NCBI GenBank assembly: GCA_020199775.1
Contig: JAIVJZ010000042.1
Span: 95,605-159,604, forward strand
Length of the DNA stretch: 64,000 nt
Direction: 5' to 3'
DNA from: Acidobacteriota bacterium
GTDB lineage: Bacteria; Acidobacteriota; Blastocatellia; Pyrinomonadales; Pyrinomonadaceae
Shown: piece by piece, positions 1 through 9,900 of the stretch
Layout: each line of letters starts with the position of its first letter
Position numbering within the stretch: the first letter of the stretch is position 1
Translations under genes and position numbers: made by a program
Notes under the pieces: model-generated
What the model was told of the DNA's origin: nothing
Database searches by the model: none
Seen by the model: only the letters and a program-made list of their open reading frames with translations

Positions 1-3000
1 ATCGCATAGGAAGGCGTTTTATCCACGAGCATTCGCGCGCCGAGCCATTCCTGCATCGCGCGATAGAATTGCTGTGTCGATGCCCCGGCAATCTCATACT
101 CTTCGATAATCGCCTTCGCCGTATCGGCACTGCATCCTTTCACTTCCATCACGGCGCGGATCGCGCCCTCAAGCCAGAAACTATCGCGTCCGCTCAGTAC
201 GGCTCGCCGCCGGCTCATGGTGCGGAAGTTGAGCAATTCGAGTTCCGGCGGGGCGAAGAGCCGGCTATGTCCGCCGAGCATCACGCGCAGCAGGGTGGAG
301 CCTGAACGCGGAGGCGAAAGAACAAAAAGCACGGGCGGATTCTTCATGTCCCTTGTGCTCGATAAATTCTCGCGGCCTTCAACGGCATGTCTTTCCGCGT
401 GCAGCCCGACGAGACGGCGCAGATGCTCAATCTTCGTCTCATCAACTTCGTTGATTTGAACGCGGGGCAAGGCGTCCGTGCGCGCGTCGTCTTGATGCCC
501 ATTGACAAACGCATCGCCGCAATGTTCTTCCAGATAGCTCGCGAGGCGCGAGATGGTCGGCGCGTCAAAAATCGCCACCACGTGCACAACCTTCCCGATC
601 TCTTCTTGCAGACGATTGACTAGGACGGCGGCCTTGATCGAATCTCCACCCAACTCAAAAAAATTATCGTCGACGCCAATACGCTCAAGGCCGAGCACGC
701 CGCACCACCTTTCCGTCAGCCACTTTTCGAGCGCCGTGCGGGGTACGACAAAGCTCTGCGTCATGTCTGGGCGGGTGGCGTTGGGAGCAGGTAGGGAGCG
801 ACGGTCAACCTTGCCGTTTGGCATGACGGGAAGCGATTCGAGGAAAACAAACGCTGATGGCAACATGTATTCCGGCAATCGCGCGGAGAGAAAATCGCGC
901 AACTCGTTAACCGCCGGTCTGGACTGTTCGCGGGGCACGACATATGCGATCAGGCGACGCGCCTCCGACGCATCCTCCCGCGCGATGACAACGCTATCAA
1001 GCACCGCCGGGTGCATCGCCAACGCCGTCTCAATCTCGCCCAACTCGATACGAAAGCCGCGCACCTTCACCTGTTGATCAAAGCGGCCGAGAAACTCTAT
1101 CTCTCCGTTAGCGAGATACCGCGCGCGGTCGCCGCTCCGATAGAGTCGTCTTCCCGGTACAGAGCTCAAGGGGTGCGGGATAAAACGTGCGGCGGTTAAC
1201 TCCGGTCGCTTCGAATAACAACGCGCCAGCCCCGCGCCGCCGATGTATAACTCGCCCGCGACGCCCACCGGCACCGGCCGCAAGTCTGCGTCGAGGATGT
1301 AAGCCTCGACGTTGTCTATGGGGCGACCGATAGGCGGCCTGCGAGCGGCATCACTGCACTCCGCCACCGTTGCCCAGACGGTCGCTTCGCTCGGCCCGTA
1401 TGCGTTGAAGAAGCGTCGTCCCTTCGTCGCCCAACGCGCGACGAGTTCGGCCCCGCACGCCTCGCCCGCCACCACGATGGTTTGTAAATCGGGCAACTCC
1501 TCAACTGGCAACAACGCTAGCGCAGAGGGCGGCAGGGTGACGTTGGTGATGGCCTTCTCGCGTAAAAGCTCGACGAGTGAAGCGCCCGGCAGTAGCTTTT
1601 CACGACTTTCGAGATAGAGCGTCGCGCCTGCGGCAAAACTCATCACGATCTCGAAAATCGAAGCGTCGAAACTGAGCGAGGCGAATTGCAGAACGCGGTT
1701 CTCCGCTTGCAATGAGAATGCGCGCGTCTGCGCCTGCGCCATATTGATCAAACCGCGATGCGCCAGTTCGACGCCCTTCGGCACGCCCGTCGAACCAGAA
1801 GTGTAGATGACGTAGGCGAGATTGTCAGAGGTCGTCACCCGCTCAGGATTCGCTTCGCCGGCAGCGGCAATCTCATTCCACTCCGTATCGAGACAGACAA
1901 CTTGTCCCCAATGTGCCGGTAGATGGTCGAGCAAATGTTCCTGCGTCAACAAGACCGGCATGGCCGTCTCTTCAATCATGAACGAGAGGCGTTCCAGCGG
2001 ATAACTCGCGTCGAGCGGGACGTATGCGCCGCCCGCTTTGAGAATGCCGAGCAGGCCGACAATCATCTCCAGAGAGCGTTCGACAGAGAGGCCGACCGGG
2101 ATTTCAGCTCCGACTCCCCATCCTCGCAGGTAGTGTGCGAGTTGGTTGGCGCGGGTGTTCAACTCGCCGTAAGTCAGCCCCCGCGCTCCACACACGACGG
2201 CCACGCTTTCGGGCGTCCGTCTGACCTGTTCCTCGAATAATTCGTGAATGCATTTATCGTCCGCATACTTGGTCGCCGTATCGTTCCACTCCCACAGCAA
2301 CTGCTGCAACTCGGCATCGGTCAGGAGGGAAAGTTCGGAGATTGGTCGTTCGGAATCGAGTGCTATCGCTTCCAACAGCATCTCAAGATGGGCAAGCATT
2401 CGCTTGATAGTAGCTTCATCGAAGAGGTCTGTGCTGTAGTTCAACGACGCGACCAGACCTCGATTCGTCTCGATAAATTTCTGCACGAGGTCGAACTTCG
2501 CCGTGTCCGTGTCGCTCTCGACGGCGCTCACCGTCAATCCCGGCAATTCGAGTCGCTCCTGTTCAAGCGAGAGCGGAAGGAAATCGAATCCGATGTCGAA
2601 CAACGGCGCATGACCGAGACTGCGTTCGGGATTTAGCTCGTCCACGAGTTTTTCCACCGGCAAGTCCTGATGCATGTATGCCCCGAGGGCTACTTCGCGC
2701 ACGCGCTTCAGCAGTTCTCTGAAAGTCGGATTGCCGGAGAGGTCTGTGCGGAGCACGAGCATGTTGATGAAAAGACCGATTAAATTTTCCGTCTCCGCGC
2801 GACCGCGACCGGCGACGGGCGTGCCGACGACGATGTCATCCTCTCCCGTGTAACGCGCGAGCAACACTTGAAACGCCGCCAGCAACAACATGAACAGCGT
2901 CACCCCTTCGCGTCTGCTCAACGCTTTGAGGTCTTCCGTTAAGCGTGCCGTCAACGTGATCGAAGAGGTCGCCCCTTTGAAGGTTTTGACGGGCGGACGC

Positions 3001-6000
3001 GAATAATCCGTCGGCAAATCGAGTGCGGGAGGAGCGCCCGCCAACTGCTCACGCCAGTAGGCAAGCTGCCTCTCCAACACCTCTCCGCTCAACCACTCTC
3101 GCTGCCACACGGCATAATCCGCGTACTGGATGCTCAACTTCTCCAGCCCCGACTCCGTGCCATGCTTCGACGCCGCATAGTGCGCCGCCACTTCCCTGAC
3201 CAACAATCCAACCGACCATCCGTCCGCGACGATGTGATGCAGCGTCACGATGAGGATGTGTTCGTCCTCCTTCATGAGCACCAGCGTCGCACGAAAAAGC
3301 GGCCCCTCGGAGAGATCAAAGGGACGCTGCGCCTCTTCCCGCACAAGTCTCGATGCTTCCCGTTCACCCTCCTCCCGCCCGCTTAAATCCTTTTGCGACA
3401 GCAACACGTTGCCCCCCGGCGCGACAACCTGGACGGGTCTGTCGTCAACGAAAGCAAACGTAGTACGCAAGATTTCATGGCGACGAACAATATCGGAGAG
3501 CGCCTGTTCGAGCGCGGCAATGTCGAGTCGTCCATGCATGCGCACGGCGGCGGGAATATTATAGGCTGCGCTTCGCGGGTCTAACTGTTGGATAAACCAG
3601 AGGCGTTGTTGCGCGTAGGATAGCGGGAGTCCCGCGCTGCTTTCGCTTCTTTCGATACGCTTGATCGTGGCCGCAACGACGTGCCCGTCTGCGCACAGCG
3701 AAGCCTCGATTTGCGTCGCCAATGCATCGAGCGTCGGCGCTTCAAATAGAGAACGCAAAGGAATTTCTACTCCAAAGATTCGCCGCACCCGCGCGACGAC
3801 CTGGGTTGCCAGTAACGAATGGCCGCCGCGCGCAAAGAAGTTGTCTCGAATCCCCACCTTGTCGAGATGCAAAAGCTCTGCCCAGATGGCCGTCAGTATT
3901 TCGGCGACGGGCGTGCGCGGCGGCTCATACGCAGAGTGCGCATCGAGCGGCGCAGTTTCCGGTGGAGGCAATGCCCGCCGGTTCACCTTGCCGCCGGGCG
4001 TCAGGGGCATTCGCTCCAGAATGACAAACGCCGACGGCAGCATGTAAGCGGGCAGCTTCTCTTTCAAAAAACTCTGTAGCTCGCTCGCGCGCAAAGTCTG
4101 CCCCGGCTCGCCCGCAACGTAGGCGACGAGCCGCATCTCGCCGCGTTGGTCTTCGGATGCGACAACGGCAGCGGCGCGCACCGCCACGTGTCCGCCGAGC
4201 GTCGCTTCAATCTCGCCCGGCTCGATGCGAATGCCACGCACCTTCACCTGTTCGTCAATCCGACCGAGAAATTCGATGCGCCCGTCGGGGAGACGGCGTC
4301 CGAGGTCGCCCGTGTGGTAAAGGCGTGCGCCTACTTGTCGGCTGAAGGGGTTGGGGATGAATCTTTCCGCCGTCAAGTCCGGCCGTTGCAGATAACCGCG
4401 TGCAAGACCCGCGCCGCCGATGTAGATGGGGCCTGCCACACCCACCGGGACAGGCTCAAGGTCTGCGCTCAAAATGTAAACTTGTGTATTGTCAATGGGG
4501 AGGCCAATGGTAATGTCGTCGTGCGGAAGTATTCCGGCGAGGTTGGAGTTGGATGTGATCTCGGTCGGCCCGTAGAGATTCCAAATTTGCAAATGCGGCA
4601 AGGCATGAAAAGTTCTTTCCACTAAATCGGCGTTGATACGCTCACCGCCAAGCAACAGTCTCGTCAAACTCTCTCTGGAAAACGCGACCACATCCGCCTC
4701 AATCACATCCAACAACGCACTCCACAACGACGGCACGCAGTTGAGCGTGACGCGGGTTCGCGCGCCGATTTCTGTCAGCAATCGTTCCGGCTGGCGTGCG
4801 GCATCATCGGAGAGCATCCAGACCTTGCCGCCACGCAGTAGCGGAGCCAGCAGTTGTTTGAGAGATGCGTCGAAGCTGAGACTCGCAATCTGCGGCAAGA
4901 TGTCCGTGGCATAATTCATCAACGCCCGGTTCGCCCAGTTCAGATAATTTGCCACGCTCCGGTGCTCAATCATCGTGCCTTTAGGTTGGCCGGTGGAGCC
5001 GGATGTATACAAAGTATAAGCAAGGTTTTCAGGCGCGACGTAAACGCACGGGTTCTCCGTCCTTTCGTTCGCAATCGCCTGCCGCTCCGCGCCGAGACGG
5101 ATCAAGTGTTCGCGTTGGACAGGCAAACGAACGGCCATTTTTTCCTGTGTGACGACCAGAGACACGCGCGCATCCTCGAGCATAAACGACAAGCGTTGCG
5201 GCGGTAATCCGAGGTCGAGCGGCACATATGCGCCTCCGGCTTTGAGGATGCCGAGCACTGCCACCACCAGTTCAACCGAGCGTTCCATGAACACGCCGAC
5301 GGTTGATTCCGCTGTCACCCCACGCGCCAAGAGGAAGCGTGCTAATTGATTGGCGCGTCGGTTCAATTCCACATAACTCAATTCTTCGTCTTCAAAAACG
5401 ACTGCGGTTGCGCCGGGCGTGCGTTCAACCTGCGCCTCGAACAACTGATGAATGCACTCTTGTGGGAAATCTCTGCGTGTCTCGTTCCACTCGAAGAGGG
5501 TCTGGTGTCGTTCAGTTTGGGTCAGCAGAGGTATCTGCGAGATCGGAAGCTTGGCGTCCGTCACGATGCCTTCCAGCAGCAGACGGAAGTGGGCGGCCAT
5601 GCGGCGGATAGTGGTTGCGGAGAAGAGAGCGGTGTTGTAGAGCAGTGTGACGTAGATTCTCCCGTCGCCCTCCGTCGAATCAAACGTCAAATCGAAGCGC
5701 GCTGTTTCGTTCTCTACCTCTACGGAGCTAAACTTTAGTTGCGGCAGATTGAAATCAGCTTCGGGCGTGTTCTGGAAGCCGAACATTACTTGAAAGAGCG
5801 GCGTGTGGCTTAAGTCGCGCTCCGGCTGCGACTCTTCGACGAGCATCTCAAACGGCACATCCTGATGTGCGAAAGCTCCGAGCGCCACTTCGCGCACGCG
5901 CCGGAGAACCTCAAGAAAGTCAGGTCGCCCGCCGAGGCTCGTCCGCAGCACGAGCGTGTTGACGAAGAAACCGATGAGCGGTTCAAGTTCCTGACGATTG

Positions 6001-6917
6001 CGACCCGCAACGGGTGTGCCGACGACGATCTCATCCTCTCCCGTGTAGCGCGCGAGCAACACTTGAAACGCCGCCAGCAACAACATGTACGGCGTCACCC
6101 CTTCGCGTTTGCATAACCCGTTGAGTTGTTCGGTTAAAGTGCGCGACAGCACGAACGATTCATGCGCGCCTTCGTGAGTTTGAATGGAAGGACGCGGCTT
6201 GTCGGTTGGAAGGTTCAGTGTCGGAGGGAGGTCGGCCAACTGCTGACGCCAGTAGGCAAGCTGCCTCTCCAACACCTCCCCGCTCAACCATTCTCGCTGC
6301 CACACGGCATAATCCGCGTACTGGATGCTCAACTCCGCGAGCGGCGATTCCCGGCCTTCACTCTTCGCCTCATAGAGAGTTGCCACTTCCCTAGCCAACA
6401 CCGCCACCGACCATCCGTCCGCGACGATGTGATGCAGCGTCACGATGAGGATGTGTTCGTCCTCCTTCATTCTCACCAACACGGCGCGCAGGAGTGAATC
6501 GGTCGTGAGGTCGAAGGGCTTTTGCGTCGCTTCGGATGTGATTAGCCTTTGTTTCGCTTCGCTTTCGGCTGAGGCCAATTGACTTAAATCTATTAACGGC
6601 AGCACGAGGCCGCGTGCGAGCGAAGCGGCGACGACTTGCACCGGCTCGCCGTCCAAAACTTCAAAGGTCGTCCGCAAAATCTCATGTCGGATGACAAGTT
6701 CATTAAACGCCGCTTCCAGCGCCGACGTATTCAAACGCCCCGTCAGACGCGAGACGAAAGGCATATTATAGGCCGCGCTCGTCGGCTCTAATTGGTGTAG
6801 GAACCACAAACGTCTCTGCGCAAACGAGAGGGGAAAAACAAAAACCTCCTCGGCGGAAGAGTCGTCCTCGCGGTTCTCAACGTTCATATATGAAGTGTGA
6901 AGATAAGAGTCAGACAT
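1..6917 (-). CDS. NRPS, C-A-PCP-C-A-PCP-sulfotransferase (3' end cut by window edge)
   Basis: Multimodular peptide synthetase; the frame is open from ATG 6917 to the window edge (at least 2305 aa). Domains in order: C (residues ~22-450, HHIVADGWS), A (~480-955, YTSGSTGQPKG), PCP (~1030, GGHSLL), C (~1093-1540, HHIVADGWS again), A (~1556-2020), PCP (~2090, LGGDSIKAA), a short linker, then a sulfotransferase domain from ~2191 with the PAPS-binding loop PPRSGSTLLR and a DKTPSYA motif. My reading of the A pockets gives DAKNLGLSN (not assigned) and DAFTVAAVW (Phe-like). ATG 6917 is 20 bp after the previous NRPS stop; ATG 6887 is an alternative. The N-terminus is acidic (ENREDD) and could pair with the basic tail of the upstream protein. 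The sulfotransferase is continuous with the PCP frame, so it is a true in-line domain; whether a thioesterase follows cannot be seen. Confidence 0.93.
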   Translation of the reverse strand, partial: MSDSYLHTSYMNVENREDDSSAEEVFVFPLSFAQRRLWFLHQLEPTSAAYNMPFVSRLTGRLNTSALEAAFNELVIRHEILRTTFEVLDGEPVQVVAASLARGLVLPLIDLSQLASAESEAKQRLITSEATQKPFDLTTDSLLRAVLVRMKEDEHILIVTLHHIVADGWSVAVLAREVATLYEAKSEGRESPLAELSIQYADYAVWQREWLSGEVLERQLAYWRQQLADLPPTLNLPTDKPRPSIQTHEGAHESFVLSRTLTEQLNGLCKREGVTPYMLLLAAFQVLLARYTGEDEIVVGTPVAGRNRQELEPLIGFFVNTLVLRTSLGGRPDFLEVLRRVREVALGAFAHQDVPFEMLVEESQPERDLSHTPLFQVMFGFQNTPEADFNLPQLKFSSVEVENETARFDLTFDSTEGDGRIYVTLLYNTALFSATTIRRMAAHFRLLLEGIVTDAKLPISQIPLLTQTERHQTLFEWNETRRDFPQECIHQLFEAQVERTPGATAVVFEDEELSYVELNRRANQLARFLLARGVTAESTVGVFMERSVELVVAVLGILKAGGAYVPLDLGLPPQRLSFMLEDARVSLVVTQEKMAVRLPVQREHLIRLGAERQAIANERTENPCVYVAPENLAYTLYTSGSTGQPKGTMIEHRSVANYLNWANRALMNYATDILPQIASLSFDASLKQLLAPLLRGGKVWMLSDDAARQPERLLTEIGARTRVTLNCVPSLWSALLDVIEADVVAFSRESLTRLLLGGERINADLVERTFHALPHLQIWNLYGPTEITSNSNLAGILPHDDITIGLPIDNTQVYILSADLEPVPVGVAGPIYIGGAGLARGYLQRPDLTAERFIPNPFSRQVGARLYHTGDLGRRLPDGRIEFLGRIDEQVKVRGIRIEPGEIEATLGGHVAVRAAAVVASEDQRGEMRLVAYVAGEPGQTLRASELQSFLKEKLPAYMLPSAFVILERMPLTPGGKVNRRALPPPETAPLDAHSAYEPPRTPVAEILTAIWAELLHLDKVGIRDNFFARGGHSLLATQVVARVRRIFGVEIPLRSLFEAPTLDALATQIEASLCADGHVVAATIKRIERSESSAGLPLSYAQQRLWFIQQLDPRSAAYNIPAAVRMHGRLDIAALEQALSDIVRRHEILRTTFAFVDDRPVQVVAPGGNVLLSQKDLSGREEGEREASRLVREEAQRPFDLSEGPLFRATLVLMKEDEHILIVTLHHIVADGWSVGLLVREVAAHYAASKHGTESGLEKLSIQYADYAVWQREWLSGEVLERQLAYWREQLAGAPPALDLPTDYSRPPVKTFKGATSSITLTARLTEDLKALSRREGVTLFMLLLAAFQVLLARYTGEDDIVVGTPVAGRGRAETENLIGLFINMLVLRTDLSGNPTFRELLKRVREVALGAYMHQDLPVEKLVDELNPERSLGHAPLFDIGFDFLPLSLEQERLELPGLTVSAVESDTDTAKFDLVQKFIETNRGLVASLNYSTDLFDEATIKRMLAHLEMLLEAIALDSERPISELSLLTDAELQQLLWEWNDTATKYADDKCIHELFEEQVRRTPESVAVVCGARGLTYGELNTRANQLAHYLRGWGVGAEIPVGLSVERSLEMIVGLLGILKAGGAYVPLDASYPLERLSFMIEETAMPVLLTQEHLLDHLPAHWGQVVCLDTEWNEIAAAGEANPERVTTSDNLAYVIYTSGSTGVPKGVELAHRGLINMAQAQTRAFSLQAENRVLQFASLSFDASIFEIVMSFAAGATLYLESREKLLPGASLVELLREKAITNVTLPPSALALLPVEELPDLQTIVVAGEACGAELVARWATKGRRFFNAYGPSEATVWATVAECSDAARRPPIGRPIDNVEAYILDADLRPVPVGVAGELYIGGAGLARCYSKRPELTAARFIPHPLSSVPGRRLYRSGDRARYLANGEIEFLGRFDQQVKVRGFRIELGEIETALAMHPAVLDSVVIAREDASEARRLIAYVVPREQSRPAVNELRDFLSARLPEYMLPSAFVFLESLPVMPNGKVDRRSLPAPNATRPDMTQSFVVPRTALEKWLTERWCGVLGLERIGVDDNFFELGGDSIKAAVLVNRLQEEIGKVVHVVAIFDAPTISRLASYLEEHCGDAFVNGHQDDARTDALPRVQINEVDETKIEHLRRLVGLHAERHAVEGRENLSSTRDMKNPPVLFVLSPPRSGSTLLRVMLGGHSRLFAPPELELLNFRTMSRRRAVLSGRDSFWLEGAIRAVMEVKGCSADTAKAIIEEYEIAGASTQQFYRAMQEWLGARMLVDKTPSYA

Positions 6918-6937
6918 GCTGTTGCTCAATCCGTTTG

Positions 6938-9900
6938 CTATCTCAATAAATCTTTGGCCGCACGCTTCATGCGATGTGCTTGCCTTGAGAGCGGCACAAT
7001 TTCGCTGGTGCGCGGTTCGGGCGCGTCGCTTTGTGCGTGCTCGATAAGTTTGGCGAGCCCGGCGATGGTTGGCTGCTCGAACAACTGCCGGAGCGGCATC
7101 TCCACCTGAAATGCCTCTCTCACACGCGAAACAAACTGTGTCGCCAGCAATGAGTGCCCGCCCATTTCAAAGAAGTTATCCTGCACGCCAACCTGCGACA
7201 CGCCGAGCAAATTCGACCAGATGTCGGCGAGCTTTCTTTCCACGTGGGTGCGCGGCGCGACGAACGTTCCGCGCAACTCCGGCCTGACGCCTTCCGGCGG
7301 CGGCAGCGCCCGGCGATCAATTTTGCCGTTTGGAGTTAGAGGCATCTCGTCCAACAGCACGAAGGCGGACGGTACCATGTAAGACGGCAGACGCTCCTTC
7401 GCCAACTCCTTCAACTGCGGCACAAGGCGACGCGTCTGCTTACCGCGCAAAGGATTGTTAACGTATTCGCTCCACGCTTTGGCTTTCGCCGCGTCGCGCG
7501 GAAAGATGAATTTCGGCCGTCGGGGCGTCCCCGCTTCGCTTCGTCGCTCGAACAACACATCGAAGCGTCCATCCCCGTCATGTCTCGCCCAGTTGAAGTG
7601 AGTCTCATACGGCAACTCGGTTTCCAACGCACGTAAGGCTTCGGGGTCAAGGCCCTGCACGCCGGTCTCGCGCTGTAACATCTGCCGCAATGCGCCCGCC
7701 GTGTCGGGGCATTCCGGCGCGTTCATCATTTCGCGCGCCCACACATCCGCCGTCAGACGTGCGTTCTCGATGCCCTTGATCCCAAACGTCTCCGGCTGCT
7801 CTGCTTCGAGCAGATGACGTAACTCAGGCAGGCTTAAACGTTCGCTCCGCCAATCTCGCCATATCGTCTGTGTTGCTCGCGCGCCTTCAAGTTCACCGCC
7901 GACGTGCAGCATTACTTGATAGCGGTACTTCGTCAGTTCATTATGAAAACGCCCTCGCTTGGGCGTTATCTCGACGTGGCTAATCCGGGGCAGCATCTCC
8001 CCCAATGCGGTAAAGAAGGCCGGACTGATGACCAGTTCTTCTTCCTGCATGACGCGCCTCTGTACGCGCCGCCGCAACTGCTCGACGGGTAACGACTCTT
8101 CGGCCTTCTGTAATTCAACCGAAGCATAAAAGGTTTCCAGCAGTGGCAGGCTCCGCACGTCGCCGATCAAGACGAAGCCGCCGGACGCCACGCGCGCGAC
8201 CGCCCCCTCAAGCACACGCAACAGATACTCGACGTTTGGAAAGTATTGCACTACCGAATTGAGAATCACGGCGTCGAAGGCTTCGTTTGCAAACCCCGCA
8301 AAATCGTCTGCGTTTCTCTCTTCGAGGCTGACGCGTGCGAAGGCTTCGCTGTTGCGGTGCAACTGTCGGCGCACGAAATCGAGCGCGGCGCGCGAGAAAT
8401 CGGTTCCGTTGTAGCTTGTGCAAAAGGGAGACAGGCGGAACAAGAGCAGCCCTGTGCCACACCCGATTTCGAGAATTCTTCGCGGCTTCCGCGCCAGGAT
8501 TCTTTCAACCGTGTCGTCTACCCATTCGCGCATCTCTTCGGCCGCGATGGGCAGTCCCGTGTAACTGCTGTTCCAACCGCTGATGTTGAAAGTCGGGTCT
8601 TGGCTCCCGGCAGTTTCGTTGAAGACTTCGTCGTTGTGAACCATCTGCCACTGTGCCAGTTGTTCGGCCTCCAATTCCGAACCCGTGCTCACTTCCGACG
8701 CACTTTCATCAAAGGCATTCAGCGTCACGTAAGCGACGAGACGTTTATCACCCGCTACATCCTCGCGCGCCGCGATGACGACCTCCCTCACAGCTTCGTG
8801 TCTTGCCAACACCGACTGTACTTCGCCTAATTCAATTCGATAACCACGCAGTTTCACCTGCTCGTCTGCACGTCCTAAAAACTCGACGTTTCGGTCAGGC
8901 AGATAACGCACAAGGTCGCCTGTCCGGTAGAGTCGCGCGCCGGGTTCGGCGCTGAACGGATGCGGGATGAATCGCTCCGCCGTTAAATCGGCGCGCCCGT
9001 AATAGCCGCGCGCCAAACTCTCGCCGCCGATGTAGAGTTCTCCGGCCACGCCCGCGGGCACAGGCTGCAAATCATGATCAAGCACGTAAAGTTGCGTATT
9101 GAAAATTGGGCGGCCTATCGGCAGCGAGTCTCCGGTGTGGTTTTCGCCGTCGCACCCGTCAACGTCGAACACCGTCGAAGTGATGCACGTCTCACTTGTG
9201 CCGTAGGCGTTGATGAGCCGGACTGTGCCGCCATGAAGTTTCGACCATGCGGCGCAAACTTCAGACGCGACTTTCTCGCTACCAACCACCACGAGACGAA
9301 GCAGCGCCGGGAGCCGTTTTTGTAAAAGCGACAAATCCTTCACCCACTCATGCCAGAATGGCGCGGGAAGATTGAGCACAGTGAGCTTTTCTGCTTCGAC
9401 GAATTGAAGAAACTCAACGCCTCCCTCCCTCGCACCGTCGCGGAGCAGAACTACGCTCGCGCCCTTCGACCACGTCGGGAACAGTTCCTCGGCAGCCACG
9501 TCGAAGCTGAGCGAGGCGAACTGCAAAACACGGTCGCCCGCATCGAGTCCGTAACGCTCAGAGACGGAAGCCACGTGATTCATCAACGCCCGGTGCGGGA
9601 CGGCGACGCCTTTCGGCTGGCCCGTCGAGCCGGACGTGTAAATCACGTAGGCGGTGTTTTCGGCGACGATGTGGCTCGCGGGATTCACGTCCGGTTCGTT
9701 TGCGAAGCGCGGCGCGTCCACGTCAAGGCAGAGCACGCGCACGCCGTCAACGGAAAGCTTCTCGGCTAAATGTCGCTGCGTTAAAACCAGCGACATCCGT
9801 GCATCCTCAAGCATGTAAGAGAGACGTTGCGGCGGATAGCCGGAGTCGAGCGGAACATAGGCCGCGCCTGCTTTGAGTATGGCGAGCAGGCCGACGATCA

